Origin: Asaia bogorensis
Lineage (GTDB): Bacteria; Pseudomonadota; Alphaproteobacteria; Acetobacterales; Acetobacteraceae
Assembly (NCBI GenBank): GCA_945871455.1
Contig: CAMBXJ010000279.1
Span: forward strand, 1 to 6,070
DNA length: 6,070 bases
Direction of reading: 5' to 3'
Positions 1 through 6,005 of the stretch are shown one piece after another. A program made the position numbers and the translations under genes. The notes below the pieces were generated by a model, which saw only the letters and a list, made by a program, of their open reading frames with translations, had not been told where the DNA came from and searched no databases. Position 1 is the first letter of the stretch. Each line of letters starts with the position of its first letter.

Positions 1-15
1 GGGGGCAACCCTGGT

Positions 16-1617
16 TCAGGCGGCGGCGTTCAGCACCATGTCCGCCGCCTTTTCCCCGATCATGATCGATGGCGCGTTGGTGTTGCCCGATGTCAATGTC
101 GGCATGATGGACGCGTCGGCCACCCGCAACCCCGCGATCCCGTGCACACGAAGCTGGGAGTCGACCACCGCCATCGCGTCCGCCCCCATCTTGCAGGTCC
201 CCACCGGGTGATAGGTCGTTTCGGCCACCCGCTTCACCCAATCCAGGATTTCGTCATCCGTGGTCAACGCGGTGCCCGGCCCGATCTCTGAAACCTGCAA
301 CGGCGCCATCGCCGGCGCCGTCATGATCGAACGGGCGATCCGCACCGCGCGGATGGTCAGTTCCGCATCGATCGGCGACGACAGGAAATTGAAGTTGATC
401 GCCGGCGGCCGCCGCGGATCGGCGGCGGTGATGTGGATGTGGCCGCGGCTTTCGGGCCGCATTGGGTGAGCATAGCAAGTCAGGCCGGACTGACGGGAAA
501 GTCTGGGGCCTTTCGGCCCCGGCTCGGTCAGCATCGGCACCCAGCCCAGCAGGAGATCCGGCGCATCAAGACCTTCGCGAGAACGGACAAAGGCGCGCAT
601 CGGCGCACCCACCATATTTAACAGGCTGGGTTGGAACAACGCGTAGCGGATCGCCTGTCCCACCAAACCCAGGCCGCGTGCGCGATCATTGAAGGTGATC
701 CCTTTCCGGCCGATGGCCCATCGTGTCCGCGGCGCGTAATGGTCGCGCAGATTCTCCCCGACTCCGGGCAGTGCGTGGCGGACCTCGATCCCAAGCCCCC
801 GCAAGCGCTCCGGTTGGCCGATGCCCGACAATTCCAGCAGTTGCGGGGAGTTGATCGCCCCGGCGCTCACCACGACCTCTCGTTCGACCCGCGCTTCCCG
901 TGGTTCCCCGTTCACCGTGTATCGAACCCCGATGCAGCGTTTGCCTTCCAGCAGGAGTGCCTCGGTCAAGGCCCTGGTCTCTATATGGAGGTTCGCGCGT
1001 TTGCGGATCGGGTCGAGATAGCAGCGGGCGGTGCTCATGCGTTGGCCGGCCGCGATGGTGGCCTGGCTCATGGCAATGCCGTCCTGCCGAGCACCATTGT
1101 AGTCAGGATTGTGGGGGATGCCGACCTGCCCGGCGGCTTCGATGACGGTCGCGAACAGCGTGCTGCTGGGTTGCGGATTGGTGACGCGGATCGGGCCGCC
1201 CCGGCCACGGAATGTATCGTCGCCACCGCCCTCGTAGCTTTCCATGCGCTTGAAAAACGGCAGGACGTGTTCGTAGCTCCACCCTTGATTGCCCATCTGC
1301 GCCCAGGTGTCGAAATCCTGGGCCTGGCCGCGGACGAACGCCAACCCGTTGATCGCACTGGAACCGCCCAGCAGCTTGCCGCGCGGCACGGGGAGTTTGC
1401 GGCCATTGGTGTTGGCCTCGGGTTCGGATGCGTAGAGCCAGTTGGCGGCGGGATTGGTCAGCAGGCGCGCATAACCGACCGGGATGCGGGACCATGGGTG
1501 ACTTGGGGCGCCGGCTTCCAGCAACAGGACCTTGTTGCGGGCATCCGCCGACAGCCGGTGCGCAACGGCGGCGCCAGCGGAGCCGGCACCAACAACGATG
1601 TAATCGTATGTTTGCAT
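16..1617 (-). CDS. GMC-family FAD-dependent oxidoreductase (choline/alcohol dehydrogenase-like)
   Basis: The 533-residue protein is a full-length GMC oxidoreductase, a family that oxidises alcohols (choline, glucose, aliphatic or aromatic alcohols) to aldehydes using FAD. The N-terminal Rossmann motif is visible as GAGSAG at residues 10-15, with the ribose-binding Glu at 34 (LLLEAG). GMC signature 1 spans about 80-102 ([11 protein letters not shown]), and signature 2 about 253-267 ([15 protein letters not shown]). The catalytic His is H470 in [10 protein letters not shown], and the partner Asn is probably N514, 44 residues later, the same spacing as His466/Asn510 of choline oxidase. There is no signal peptide or membrane segment, so it is likely cytoplasmic. 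The ATG is preceded by a weak purine-rich stretch (GAGAAAAAG), and the Rossmann motif begins right after it, which supports this start. It is transcribed away from the VOC gene. The substrate cannot be assigned; annotation as choline dehydrogenase would be over-specific. Confidence 0.95.
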   Translation of the reverse strand: MQTYDYIVVGAGSAGAAVAHRLSADARNKVLLLEAGAPSHPWSRIPVGYARLLTNPAANWLYASEPEANTNGRKLPVPRGKLLGGSSAINGLAFVRGQAQDFDTWAQMGNQGWSYEHVLPFFKRMESYEGGGDDTFRGRGGPIRVTNPQPSSTLFATVIEAAGQVGIPHNPDYNGARQDGIAMSQATIAAGQRMSTARCYLDPIRKRANLHIETRALTEALLLEGKRCIGVRYTVNGEPREARVEREVVVSAGAINSPQLLELSGIGQPERLRGLGIEVRHALPGVGENLRDHYAPRTRWAIGRKGITFNDRARGLGLVGQAIRYALFQPSLLNMVGAPMRAFVRSREGLDAPDLLLGWVPMLTEPGPKGPRLSRQSGLTCYAHPMRPESRGHIHITAADPRRPPAINFNFLSSPIDAELTIRAVRIARSIMTAPAMAPLQVSEIGPGTALTTDDEILDWVKRVAETTYHPVGTCKMGADAMAVVDSQLRVHGIAGLRVADASIMPTLTSGNTNAPSIMIGEKAADMVLNAAA

Positions 1618-1841
1618 CTTTTTCTCGGTCCCCGCGGATTCCCAGGCGTCGTATCAATTCCTGCGCCGTCTGTCGGTGATGGGGTGCTGGCCGGCGCCGT
1701 CGGATGATTTGGCTATGCCGCGACGCGGTGCCGGTCAAGGGCGACCGGGCGTGTCGGAACCCATCAAGGGCGAGACTTGCTAAGACCCACCACCACGGCG
1801 AGGATGCCGGTCTTGCCCATGGCCGACAGGAAGCGACGACG
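1618..1841. other. Divergent intergenic region between GMC and VOC genes
   Basis: These 224 bases separate two divergently transcribed genes, so promoters for both should lie here. I found no convincing -35/-10 pair in either direction and no clear operator palindrome. On the minus strand, 1859-1764 encodes a short peptide resembling a Tat signal sequence (described separately), so part of this spacer may be remnant coding DNA. The rest shows nothing recognisable. Confidence 0.5.
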
Positions 1842-1859
1842 ATGACCTGGAAAATCCAT
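1764..1859 (-). pseudogene. Possible remnant of a gene encoding a Tat-exported protein (signal peptide only)
   Basis: A 31-codon minus-strand frame starts at an ATG (1859-1857) and ends at TGA (1766-1764). Residues 7-25 read RRRFLSAMGKTGILAVVVG: consecutive arginines, Phe-Leu, and then a moderately hydrophobic stretch, which fits the twin-arginine consensus (S/T-R-R-x-F-L-K plus h-region). The frame stops about six residues after the hydrophobic core, before any cleavage site or mature domain, and no continuation was recognised in the other frames towards 1618. Its first codons are antisense to the start of the VOC gene. I infer the truncated 5' end of a former Tat-substrate gene. Alternatives are a chance reading of GC-rich DNA or an in-frame continuation of noise from further right, since that frame stays open upstream to about 2504. 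No ribosome binding site was established. Confidence 0.3.
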
Positions 1860-2282
1860 CACGTAAACCTGCCGGCTCACGACGTGCGGGAAAGCGCTTC
1901 GTTCTTCAACGCGATATTCGGAATGCGGGAAGGCGTCTTCCAGCGCCCGGCGTCGGGCGGCGATTTCCGGTCCGATCCGGCGGCTCTGGCGACGTTCGAG
2001 CAGGACGGCGCGGAAGCGGTGCGGCTGGGTGTCAACAACGGGCTGCATATCGTCAAGCCAGTGCCGAACTTCGCCAAGGCCAATGGATTGCACCACAATC
2101 CGACCATCGGCGGTCATGTCGCGATCACCGTGCCCGATCTGGATGCGGTCATGCGGCGCCTGGATGACGCCGGTATCATGTACTCCGATGCCGGCCAGTA
2201 CGCGATGCTGGGGTATCGACAGATCTATCTCTACGATCCGTCGATGAACCTGATCGAGGTCAACCAGCGCGTCGGGGTGTAA
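1842..2282 (+). CDS. VOC superfamily (glyoxalase/bleomycin resistance/dioxygenase fold) protein
   Basis: This 146-residue protein has the two beta-alpha-beta-beta-beta modules of the vicinal oxygen chelate fold: module one from about residue 4 (IHHVNLPAHD) to 72, module two from about 90 (GGHVAITVPDLD) to 142 (NLIEVNQ). The four positions that usually bind the metal look occupied: H7, H69 (GLHIV), H92 and E139, so it is probably an active metalloenzyme and not a binding-only relative. VOC enzymes include glyoxalase I, extradiol dioxygenases, epimerases and antibiotic-resistance proteins; the reaction here cannot be assigned. The start at 1842 is chosen because the fold begins immediately (MTWKIHHVNL) and an AGGAAG lies at 1828-1833, 8 bases upstream. 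The frame is open further upstream to 1704, but those 46 residues look non-coding. It is divergent from the GMC gene and 247 bases before the hydrolase, so shared transcription with the hydrolase is possible but not shown. Confidence 0.88.
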   Translation: MTWKIHHVNLPAHDVRESASFFNAIFGMREGVFQRPASGGDFRSDPAALATFEQDGAEAVRLGVNNGLHIVKPVPNFAKANGLHHNPTIGGHVAITVPDLDAVMRRLDDAGIMYSDAGQYAMLGYRQIYLYDPSMNLIEVNQRVGV

Positions 2283-2529
2283 AACCAACCGGGGAAAAAG
2301 CGACTCGCCGGGCAGCTTTCCCTGTCGCGGCGGGACCGGAAAGCCCCTTCTGTTGAAGCGATTGCCCGGGTTCGATTTCGGCCTCTTATTGCGCTGATCA
2401 TGCGATCGTCGAATACTGACGTTGTGGCGCCCTCCGGCGGCTCGGCGGGTTGGCCCCACCGGACCGTCGCCGCGTGCCGCTCCGATGGCCCGTTCAAGGC
2501 CCAAGGCTTACGCTTATGGAGGAAGATCG
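2283..2529. other. Intergenic region upstream of the hydrolase gene
   Basis: These 247 bases hold no convincing gene. A possible sigma70-like pair, TTGCCC (2362-2367) and TCTTAT (2384-2389) with a 16-base spacer, sits about 140 bases before the hydrolase start; the match is weak. Just after the VOC stop there is only a poor, bulged complementarity (GGGAAA near 2292-2297 with TTTCCC near 2317-2322) with no T tract, so no terminator is called. The hydrolase ribosome binding site closes the region. Confidence 0.35.
2518..2525 (+). promoter_or_regulatory. Strong Shine-Dalgarno fixing the hydrolase start
   Basis: GGAGGAAG lies 4 to 5 bases before the ATG at 2530 and is the best anti-16S match seen in the window. 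It decides for the 2530 start over an upstream in-frame start near 2422, whose extra 36 residues (rich in Pro, Arg and Ala) do not resemble the hydrolase family. Confidence 0.75.
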
Positions 2530-3288
2530 ATGTCATTCTACCGAGGCATGACCTGCGAAAATGTGACTATCAAGGGTCACGGGGGAACCCCGATTACGGC
2601 TTACGTGGCCAAGCCGGAGGGTCCTGGCCCCTTTCCGGGCGTCGTGTTGATCCACCATCTTCCGGGCTGGAGCGAGCTGTACATCGAGACGACGCGCCGG
2701 TTCGCGCACCATGGATATCTCGCGATCTGCGCCAATCTTTATGAGCGCGAAGGCGGTGGCAGCGATGGCAACCCGGACGACGTTGCCGCGAAGGTGCGTG
2801 CTGACGGCGGCATTGCCGACGCCCAAATGGTTGGCGATACCGAAGCCGCCGTGAAGTGGATGCGCGCGCAACCTGCTCACAACGGCAAGGTCGGCCTGAT
2901 CGGGTCCTGCTCCGGTGGCCGCCACGCCGTTATCTATGCCTGCCAGAAGACCGATATCGATGCCGTCATCGATCAATGGGGTGGCGGCGTGGTGATGAGC
3001 AAGGAGGAGCTCAACGCGAAGAAGCCCGTCGCGCCCGTCGACATGACACCTGGCCTGAGCTGCCCGCTGCTCGGCCTGTTCGGCAACGACGACCGCGCGC
3101 CGAGCCCCGAGCAGGTGAATCTGCATGAAGAAGAGCTGAAGAAGCACGGCAAGACGTATGAGTTCCACCGGTACGACGGCGCCGGCCATGGTTTCTTCTA
3201 CTGGCACCGCCCTCTTTATCGGCCCGAACAGGCGATGGACGGCTGGAACAAGATATGGGCCTTCTTTGGCAAGTATCTGGCGAAGTAG
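2530..3288 (+). CDS. Dienelactone hydrolase family protein (alpha/beta hydrolase)
   Basis: The 252-residue protein has the dienelactone hydrolase (DLH) fold and is close to the usual family length. The nucleophile elbow GSCSGG places the nucleophile at C127, the acid is D188 in GNDDRAPSP, and the base is H220 in GAGHGF, giving the Cys-Asp-His triad typical of DLH. Strand beta-3 and the following loop read VLIHHLPGW (39-47). By eye alignment with classical DLH (QEIFG), the residue matching catalytic Glu36 is H43, so nucleophile activation may differ and the substrate may not be dienelactone. DLH proper hydrolyses dienelactone to maleylacetate in chlorocatechol breakdown; the wider family covers many esters and lactones. 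No signal peptide is seen, so it is likely cytoplasmic. It is followed after 11 bases by the DUF6295-type gene, probably in one operon. Family assignment is firm; substrate is unknown. Confidence 0.93.
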   Translation: MSFYRGMTCENVTIKGHGGTPITAYVAKPEGPGPFPGVVLIHHLPGWSELYIETTRRFAHHGYLAICANLYEREGGGSDGNPDDVAAKVRADGGIADAQMVGDTEAAVKWMRAQPAHNGKVGLIGSCSGGRHAVIYACQKTDIDAVIDQWGGGVVMSKEELNAKKPVAPVDMTPGLSCPLLGLFGNDDRAPSPEQVNLHEEELKKHGKTYEFHRYDGAGHGFFYWHRPLYRPEQAMDGWNKIWAFFGKYLAK

Positions 3289-3299
3289 GAATCTCGGAC

Positions 3300-3605
3300 A
3301 TGTGCACGTCGATCATCGAAGTCGTGCGCGCGGAGGGCATGGCGAAACGCGGGGACCAGTGGTTCCCGTTGTCGCATGCGGTGGTCGCCTATGACCACGC
3401 GCGCCATGCGCCACTCGGCGACGTCATCACGCTCGACTTTCTCAACACGGACCTCGGTGCCGGGGCGCGGGCGGGGATCGAGGTGACTTTGGAAAGCGCG
3501 AAAGAACTGCGCGCAGCGCTCGATCGCGCGATTGCCGCGGCCGAGTTCGAGGAGGCGGAAGTTCGGGGCAAGGGTGCCGTGCTCAGCCTCGTTCGCGCGG
3601 CGTGA
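3300..3605 (+). CDS. DUF6295-like small protein of unknown function
   Basis: A 101-residue protein starting MCTSIIEVVRAEG, with a conserved-looking central WFPLSHAVVAYDHARHAP (21-38), a strand-like DVITLDFLN (41-49), and an amphipathic helix at about 65-82 (ESAKELRAALDRAIAAA). From memory this matches the pattern of DUF6295, whose function is unknown; no catalytic motif is evident, although the H26/H33/H36 and D32 cluster could bind a metal or ligand. The ATG at 3300 is 11 bases after the hydrolase stop, and an AGGAA at 3287-3291 overlapping that stop serves as ribosome binding site, so translation is likely coupled. A longer in-frame start at 3255 lies inside the hydrolase gene and is not needed. 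No signal peptide or membrane segment is seen. The gene is certain to be coding in my view; the family name is less certain. Confidence 0.82.
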   Translation: MCTSIIEVVRAEGMAKRGDQWFPLSHAVVAYDHARHAPLGDVITLDFLNTDLGAGARAGIEVTLESAKELRAALDRAIAAAEFEEAEVRGKGAVLSLVRAA

Positions 3606-3685
3606 CATAACGCGGCGGGTTGGCATTAAACGCTGGTGAAAACGGCCGCCCGAGGAGGCCGACAGCAACGGGTCTTCCGGGCCAC

Positions 3686-3712
3686 ACCGCCATCTGGCGC
3701 ACGGATGGCGGT
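3686..3712. repeat. Short perfect inverted repeat downstream of the hydrolase operon
   Basis: ACCGCCATC at 3686-3694 is exactly complementary to GATGGCGGT at 3704-3712, around a 9-base loop. It lies 80 bases after the DUF6295-type stop codon. There is no T run after either arm, so an intrinsic terminator is not supported. It could still be a transcript-end stabilising hairpin or a decayed repeat. Confidence 0.4.
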
Positions 3713-3799
3713 TGGTGTCGCGACATGCCGGATGGATTTCACGCAAACCAGGCGTGCCGCGGGGGTGCGAACCAAAGTTGTGCGATCGAATAAACCCGT

Positions 3800-3841
3800 C
3801 ACCGTCATGGCCGTGGATCAAGCTCGGCAATGACGGTGAGG
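3800..3841. repeat. REP-like palindromic element, short form
   Basis: CACCGTCAT (3800-3808) pairs perfectly with ATGACGGTG (3830-3838), and inside it GCCG (3810-3813) pairs with CGGC (3825-3828). The ends match those of the larger element at 3919-4012: CCGTCATGGC is shared exactly at the left and ATGACGG(T/G)GAGG at 11 of 12 bases on the right. The overall pattern (GTCAT, GCCG, loop, CGGC, ATGAC) resembles extragenic palindromes that I recall as widespread in Alphaproteobacteria. Confidence 0.65.
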
Positions 3842-3918
3842 TGAGTCTACCGGTCCATGGTTAGAGCCATCGGTGTTATACCAACTGGCCGAAACAATGA
3901 CCCACGGGCACTGTAAAG

Positions 3919-4012
3919 CCGTCATGGCGGGTGCAGACCCGCCATCCACGCCTTGCGCTGTTGCAGCCCTGGAAAGGCGTGGATGCCGGCCCGCGCCGGC
4001 ATGACGGGGAGG
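3919..4012. repeat. REP-like palindromic element, long form with three-hairpin (cloverleaf) potential
   Basis: GTCATG (3921-3926) pairs with CATGAC (4000-4005) at the ends, and CATCCACGCCTT (3943-3954) pairs perfectly with AAGGCGTGGATG (3974-3985) around a 19-base loop. Each arm also folds on itself: ATGGCGGG (3924-3931) with CCCGCCAT (3938-3945), and ATGCCGGC (3983-3990) with GCCGGCAT (3995-4002). The element can therefore form either one long interrupted stem or a cruciform with three hairpins. This composite architecture is typical of REP doublets (BIME-like) or a small non-autonomous mobile element. No transposase is nearby and no target-site duplication was recognised. Confidence 0.75.
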
Positions 4013-4296
4013 AGTTGACCGAAGAGTCAATCTTTCCGACGGCTGGTATTACTCTGCACACCGTCGAATTGCACCCGTGCCGCAGAGCATCGCCATCCCG
4101 GTCGATCACCACAATTTGCCCGGACCGCATCCGGGCCACGGTCAACCGGTCGATACCACTGTGCATAGGTACTGACGCTCTGCTCAATCGCATGATTGAC
4201 AAACCGTGACGGTCCGTTCGGCGTGATCAGGCCCTGGAGCATGATCGTGCTGAGCGGAACGTAACAGTGCGTGAATCATGCGATCAAACAAAGACA

Positions 4297-4337
4297 TAGA
4301 GCGGTTTGCCGTTTCCAGTCAGGATGAAACCGCTCTA
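4297..4337 (-). terminator. Hairpin containing the stop codon of the FAD dehydrogenase; probable intrinsic terminator
   Basis: TAGAGCGGTTT (4297-4307) and AAACCGCTCTA (4327-4337) form a perfect 11-bp inverted repeat around 19 bases. On the minus strand the TAG stop codon of the FAD gene (4337-4335) is the first three bases of the stem, and the stem is followed by TGTCTTTGTTTG (4296-4285), 8 of 12 bases T. This fits an imperfect intrinsic terminator. An alternative pairing GTTTC (4311-4315) with GAAAC (4326-4330) overlaps the main stem. On the plus strand no T tract follows, so it would act mainly on the minus-strand transcript. It may also be a dispersed repeat, since similar stem sequences are, as I recall, common at gene ends in Alphaproteobacteria. 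Confidence 0.5.
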
Positions 4338-5987
4338 GCCATAGACCGTCGCACCGCCACCCCGCGCCAAGGGTTCGACCGGAATGCCGCCGGTGAGGAG
4401 CAAGGCGATAGCCTCGGCAATCCGGATGCCGTCCACACCCGCCGACAAGATGCCGCCCGCGTATCCGGCTCCCTCCCCCGCGGGAAACAACCCCTTGGTG
4501 TTGACGCTCTGTCCACGGGCATCGCGTGGTATCCGGATCGGGGAGGATGTGCGGGTCTCAACACCGATCATCACCGCATCCGACATCGCAAACCCGGGTA
4601 TTTGGCGATCGAAGGCCGGCAACGCCTCCCGGATCGCGGCGATCACGTAGTCGGGAAGGCACAAAGTCAGGTCCGTCGCCCGCACCCCGGGCTTGTAGGA
4701 CGGGATCACCGATCCCAAACCCGTGGAGGCTCTGCCGGCCAGAAAATCCCCTACCAACTGCACCGGCGCGGCATAGGTGCCGCCGCCCGCGACGAAAGCC
4801 TGCTGCTCCCAACGGCGTTGCAGGGCGACACCTCCGAGGTTTCCTTCAGGAAAATCAGACGGCGTGATGCCGACCACGATGCCGGCGTTGGCGTTGAATT
4901 CGGCGCGGGAATACTGGCTCATGCCGTTGGTTGCCACACAGCCGACTTCCGAGGTCGCGGCGACCACGCGCCCGCCCGGACACATGCAGAAACTGTAGAC
5001 CGACCGGCCATTCGCGGCATGGTGAACCAGCTTGTAGTCGGCTGGCCCGAGAAGTTTGTCGCCGGCGAATCTCCCGAACCGGGCGCGGTCGATCAGGGCC
5101 TGCGGATGCTCGATACGAACACCGATGGAGAACGACTTCGGCTCGATCTGGACCCCTCGGTCCAGCAGCATGTCGAAGGTGTCACGCGCACTGTGTCCGA
5201 TTGCCAGGACGACATGGTCGGTGGCCAGGTAGTCGCCATCGGCCAGCATCACGCCCCGGACCTGGCGAACGCCATCCGCGGCCGTCTGAATATCCAGGTC
5301 GGTAACCCGGGCGCCAAACCGGTATTCGCCGCCAAGCGCGAGGATTTTTTCCCGGATGCCTTCCACAACGGTCACAAGGCGGAACGTGCCGATATGCGGC
5401 TTGCTGTTCCAGAGGATTTCGTCCGGCGCCCCGGCTTCCACGAAGGCGGTCAGCACCTTGCGGCCGAGATAGCGACTGTCCTTGATCCCGCTATACAGCT
5501 TGCCGTCGGAAAATGTGCCGGCGCCCCCCTCGCCGAACTGCACGTTGCTTTCCGGCGTCAGGACGGATTTCCGCCACAGCGCCCAGGTGTCCCTGGTCCG
5601 CTCCCGCACGATCTTGCCGCGCTCCAGGATGATCGGACGCAGGCCCATCTCCGCCAGGGTCAGGGCCGCCAGCAATCCGCAGGGGCCGCAGCCGATCACC
5701 ACGGGCCGGGTGGAGGATCGGACCGGGGTCGGCACCACGAACCGGTAAGAAGTGTCGGGTATCGGCCCGATCCGTGGGTCGCTCGGGATGGCCACACCGT
5801 CCGCGACGATGGCGTCGATCGTGTAGACAAGGCTGATCGCCGAACGCTTGCGGGCATCGTAACCCCGGCGAGCGACGGAGAATGAGAGCAGCGCGGTCTC
5901 GGGGATGCACAGACGCGCGCGGATGGCCGCCCGCAATGCCGGTTGATCGTGATCCAGCGGTAGTTTCAGTTCGGTGATGCGGGGCAT
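4335..5987 (-). CDS. COG2509-type FAD-dependent dehydrogenase (NAD(P)/FAD-dependent oxidoreductase)
   Basis: This 550-residue protein belongs to the uncharacterised FAD-dependent dehydrogenases of the COG2509 kind, usually about 520-560 residues. Residues 1-85 form the characteristic small N-terminal domain (ITELKLPLDHD, then SFSVARRGYDARKR). The FAD-binding Rossmann motif is VVIGCGPCG at 96-104, with the ribose-binding Glu at 122 (ILERG). Family-typical blocks follow: FGEGGAGTFSDGKL at 151-164, VLAIGHSARDT at 260-270, YSFCMCPGG at 331-339, and a C-terminal FAD-contacting segment GLFPAGEGAGYAGGI at 499-513. No signal peptide or transmembrane helix is seen. The physiological substrate of the family is unknown to me. 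The ATG at 5987 lacks a strong Shine-Dalgarno but starts exactly at the family's usual N-terminus. The gene ends within a terminator-like hairpin and follows another minus-strand gene by 18 bases, so it is probably the last gene of its transcript. Confidence 0.93.
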   Translation of the reverse strand: MPRITELKLPLDHDQPALRAAIRARLCIPETALLSFSVARRGYDARKRSAISLVYTIDAIVADGVAIPSDPRIGPIPDTSYRFVVPTPVRSSTRPVVIGCGPCGLLAALTLAEMGLRPIILERGKIVRERTRDTWALWRKSVLTPESNVQFGEGGAGTFSDGKLYSGIKDSRYLGRKVLTAFVEAGAPDEILWNSKPHIGTFRLVTVVEGIREKILALGGEYRFGARVTDLDIQTAADGVRQVRGVMLADGDYLATDHVVLAIGHSARDTFDMLLDRGVQIEPKSFSIGVRIEHPQALIDRARFGRFAGDKLLGPADYKLVHHAANGRSVYSFCMCPGGRVVAATSEVGCVATNGMSQYSRAEFNANAGIVVGITPSDFPEGNLGGVALQRRWEQQAFVAGGGTYAAPVQLVGDFLAGRASTGLGSVIPSYKPGVRATDLTLCLPDYVIAAIREALPAFDRQIPGFAMSDAVMIGVETRTSSPIRIPRDARGQSVNTKGLFPAGEGAGYAGGILSAGVDGIRIAEAIALLLTGGIPVEPLARGGGATVYG

Positions 5988-6005
5988 CAGCGGTTCAAGT
6001 CGCGG

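Larger units (their letters stand above)
3606..4334. other. Convergent intergenic region with palindromic repeats
   Basis: A 729-base stretch lies between two converging genes, the DUF6295-type gene (+) and the FAD dehydrogenase (-). It contains a simple inverted repeat (3686-3712), two related palindromic elements (3800-3841 and 3919-4012), a short hairpin (4118-4136) and the stop-codon hairpin of the FAD gene (4297-4337). Between about 4027 and 4275 on the minus strand there is a weakly protein-like reading that may be decayed coding DNA. Nothing recognisable was found in 3606-3685, 3713-3799 or 3842-3918. Confidence 0.6.

Noticed and set aside
631..1707. Plus-strand open frame of 358 codons antisense to the GMC gene
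   Set aside because: It is a shadow of the GMC coding sequence with no family-like motifs; length is explained by few stop codons in high-GC DNA.
2291..2328. Possible terminator after the VOC gene
   Set aside because: The complementary segments are short and bulged, and no T tract follows.
1764..2504. Minus-strand 246-codon frame across the VOC gene
   Set aside because: Most of it is antisense to a well-supported gene and looks non-coding. Only the last 31 codons, with the Tat-like motif, were kept as a separate observation.
4118..4136. GCCCGGA / TCCGGGC hairpin with a 5-base loop
   Set aside because: It is a perfect 7-bp stem, but isolated, with no T tract and no similarity to the other repeats; such stems are frequent by chance in high-GC DNA.
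2397..4285. ATCATGCGATC present at both 2397-2407 and 4275-4285
   Set aside because: An 11-base match between two places in 6 kb is expected several times by chance, and the flanks do not match.
3606..4334. CRISPR array, tRNA or small RNA in the long intergenic region
   Set aside because: No regularly spaced direct repeats were seen, and the cloverleaf-like element lacks tRNA features such as a T-loop GTTCGA-type sequence and an acceptor stem of the right length.
5676..5687. CGPC, a thioredoxin-like CxxC, in the FAD-binding loop of the COG2509 protein
   Set aside because: It falls inside the GxGxxG Rossmann loop (GCGPCG), where GPCG is, as I recall, common in this family. It is better explained by FAD binding than by redox-active cysteines.
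4278..5885. Plus-strand open frame of 535 codons antisense to the FAD dehydrogenase
   Set aside because: Its translation shows no recognisable motif and is rich in Arg, Gly, Pro and Asp, as expected of the complementary strand of a high-GC gene. The minus-strand protein has clear family motifs throughout.
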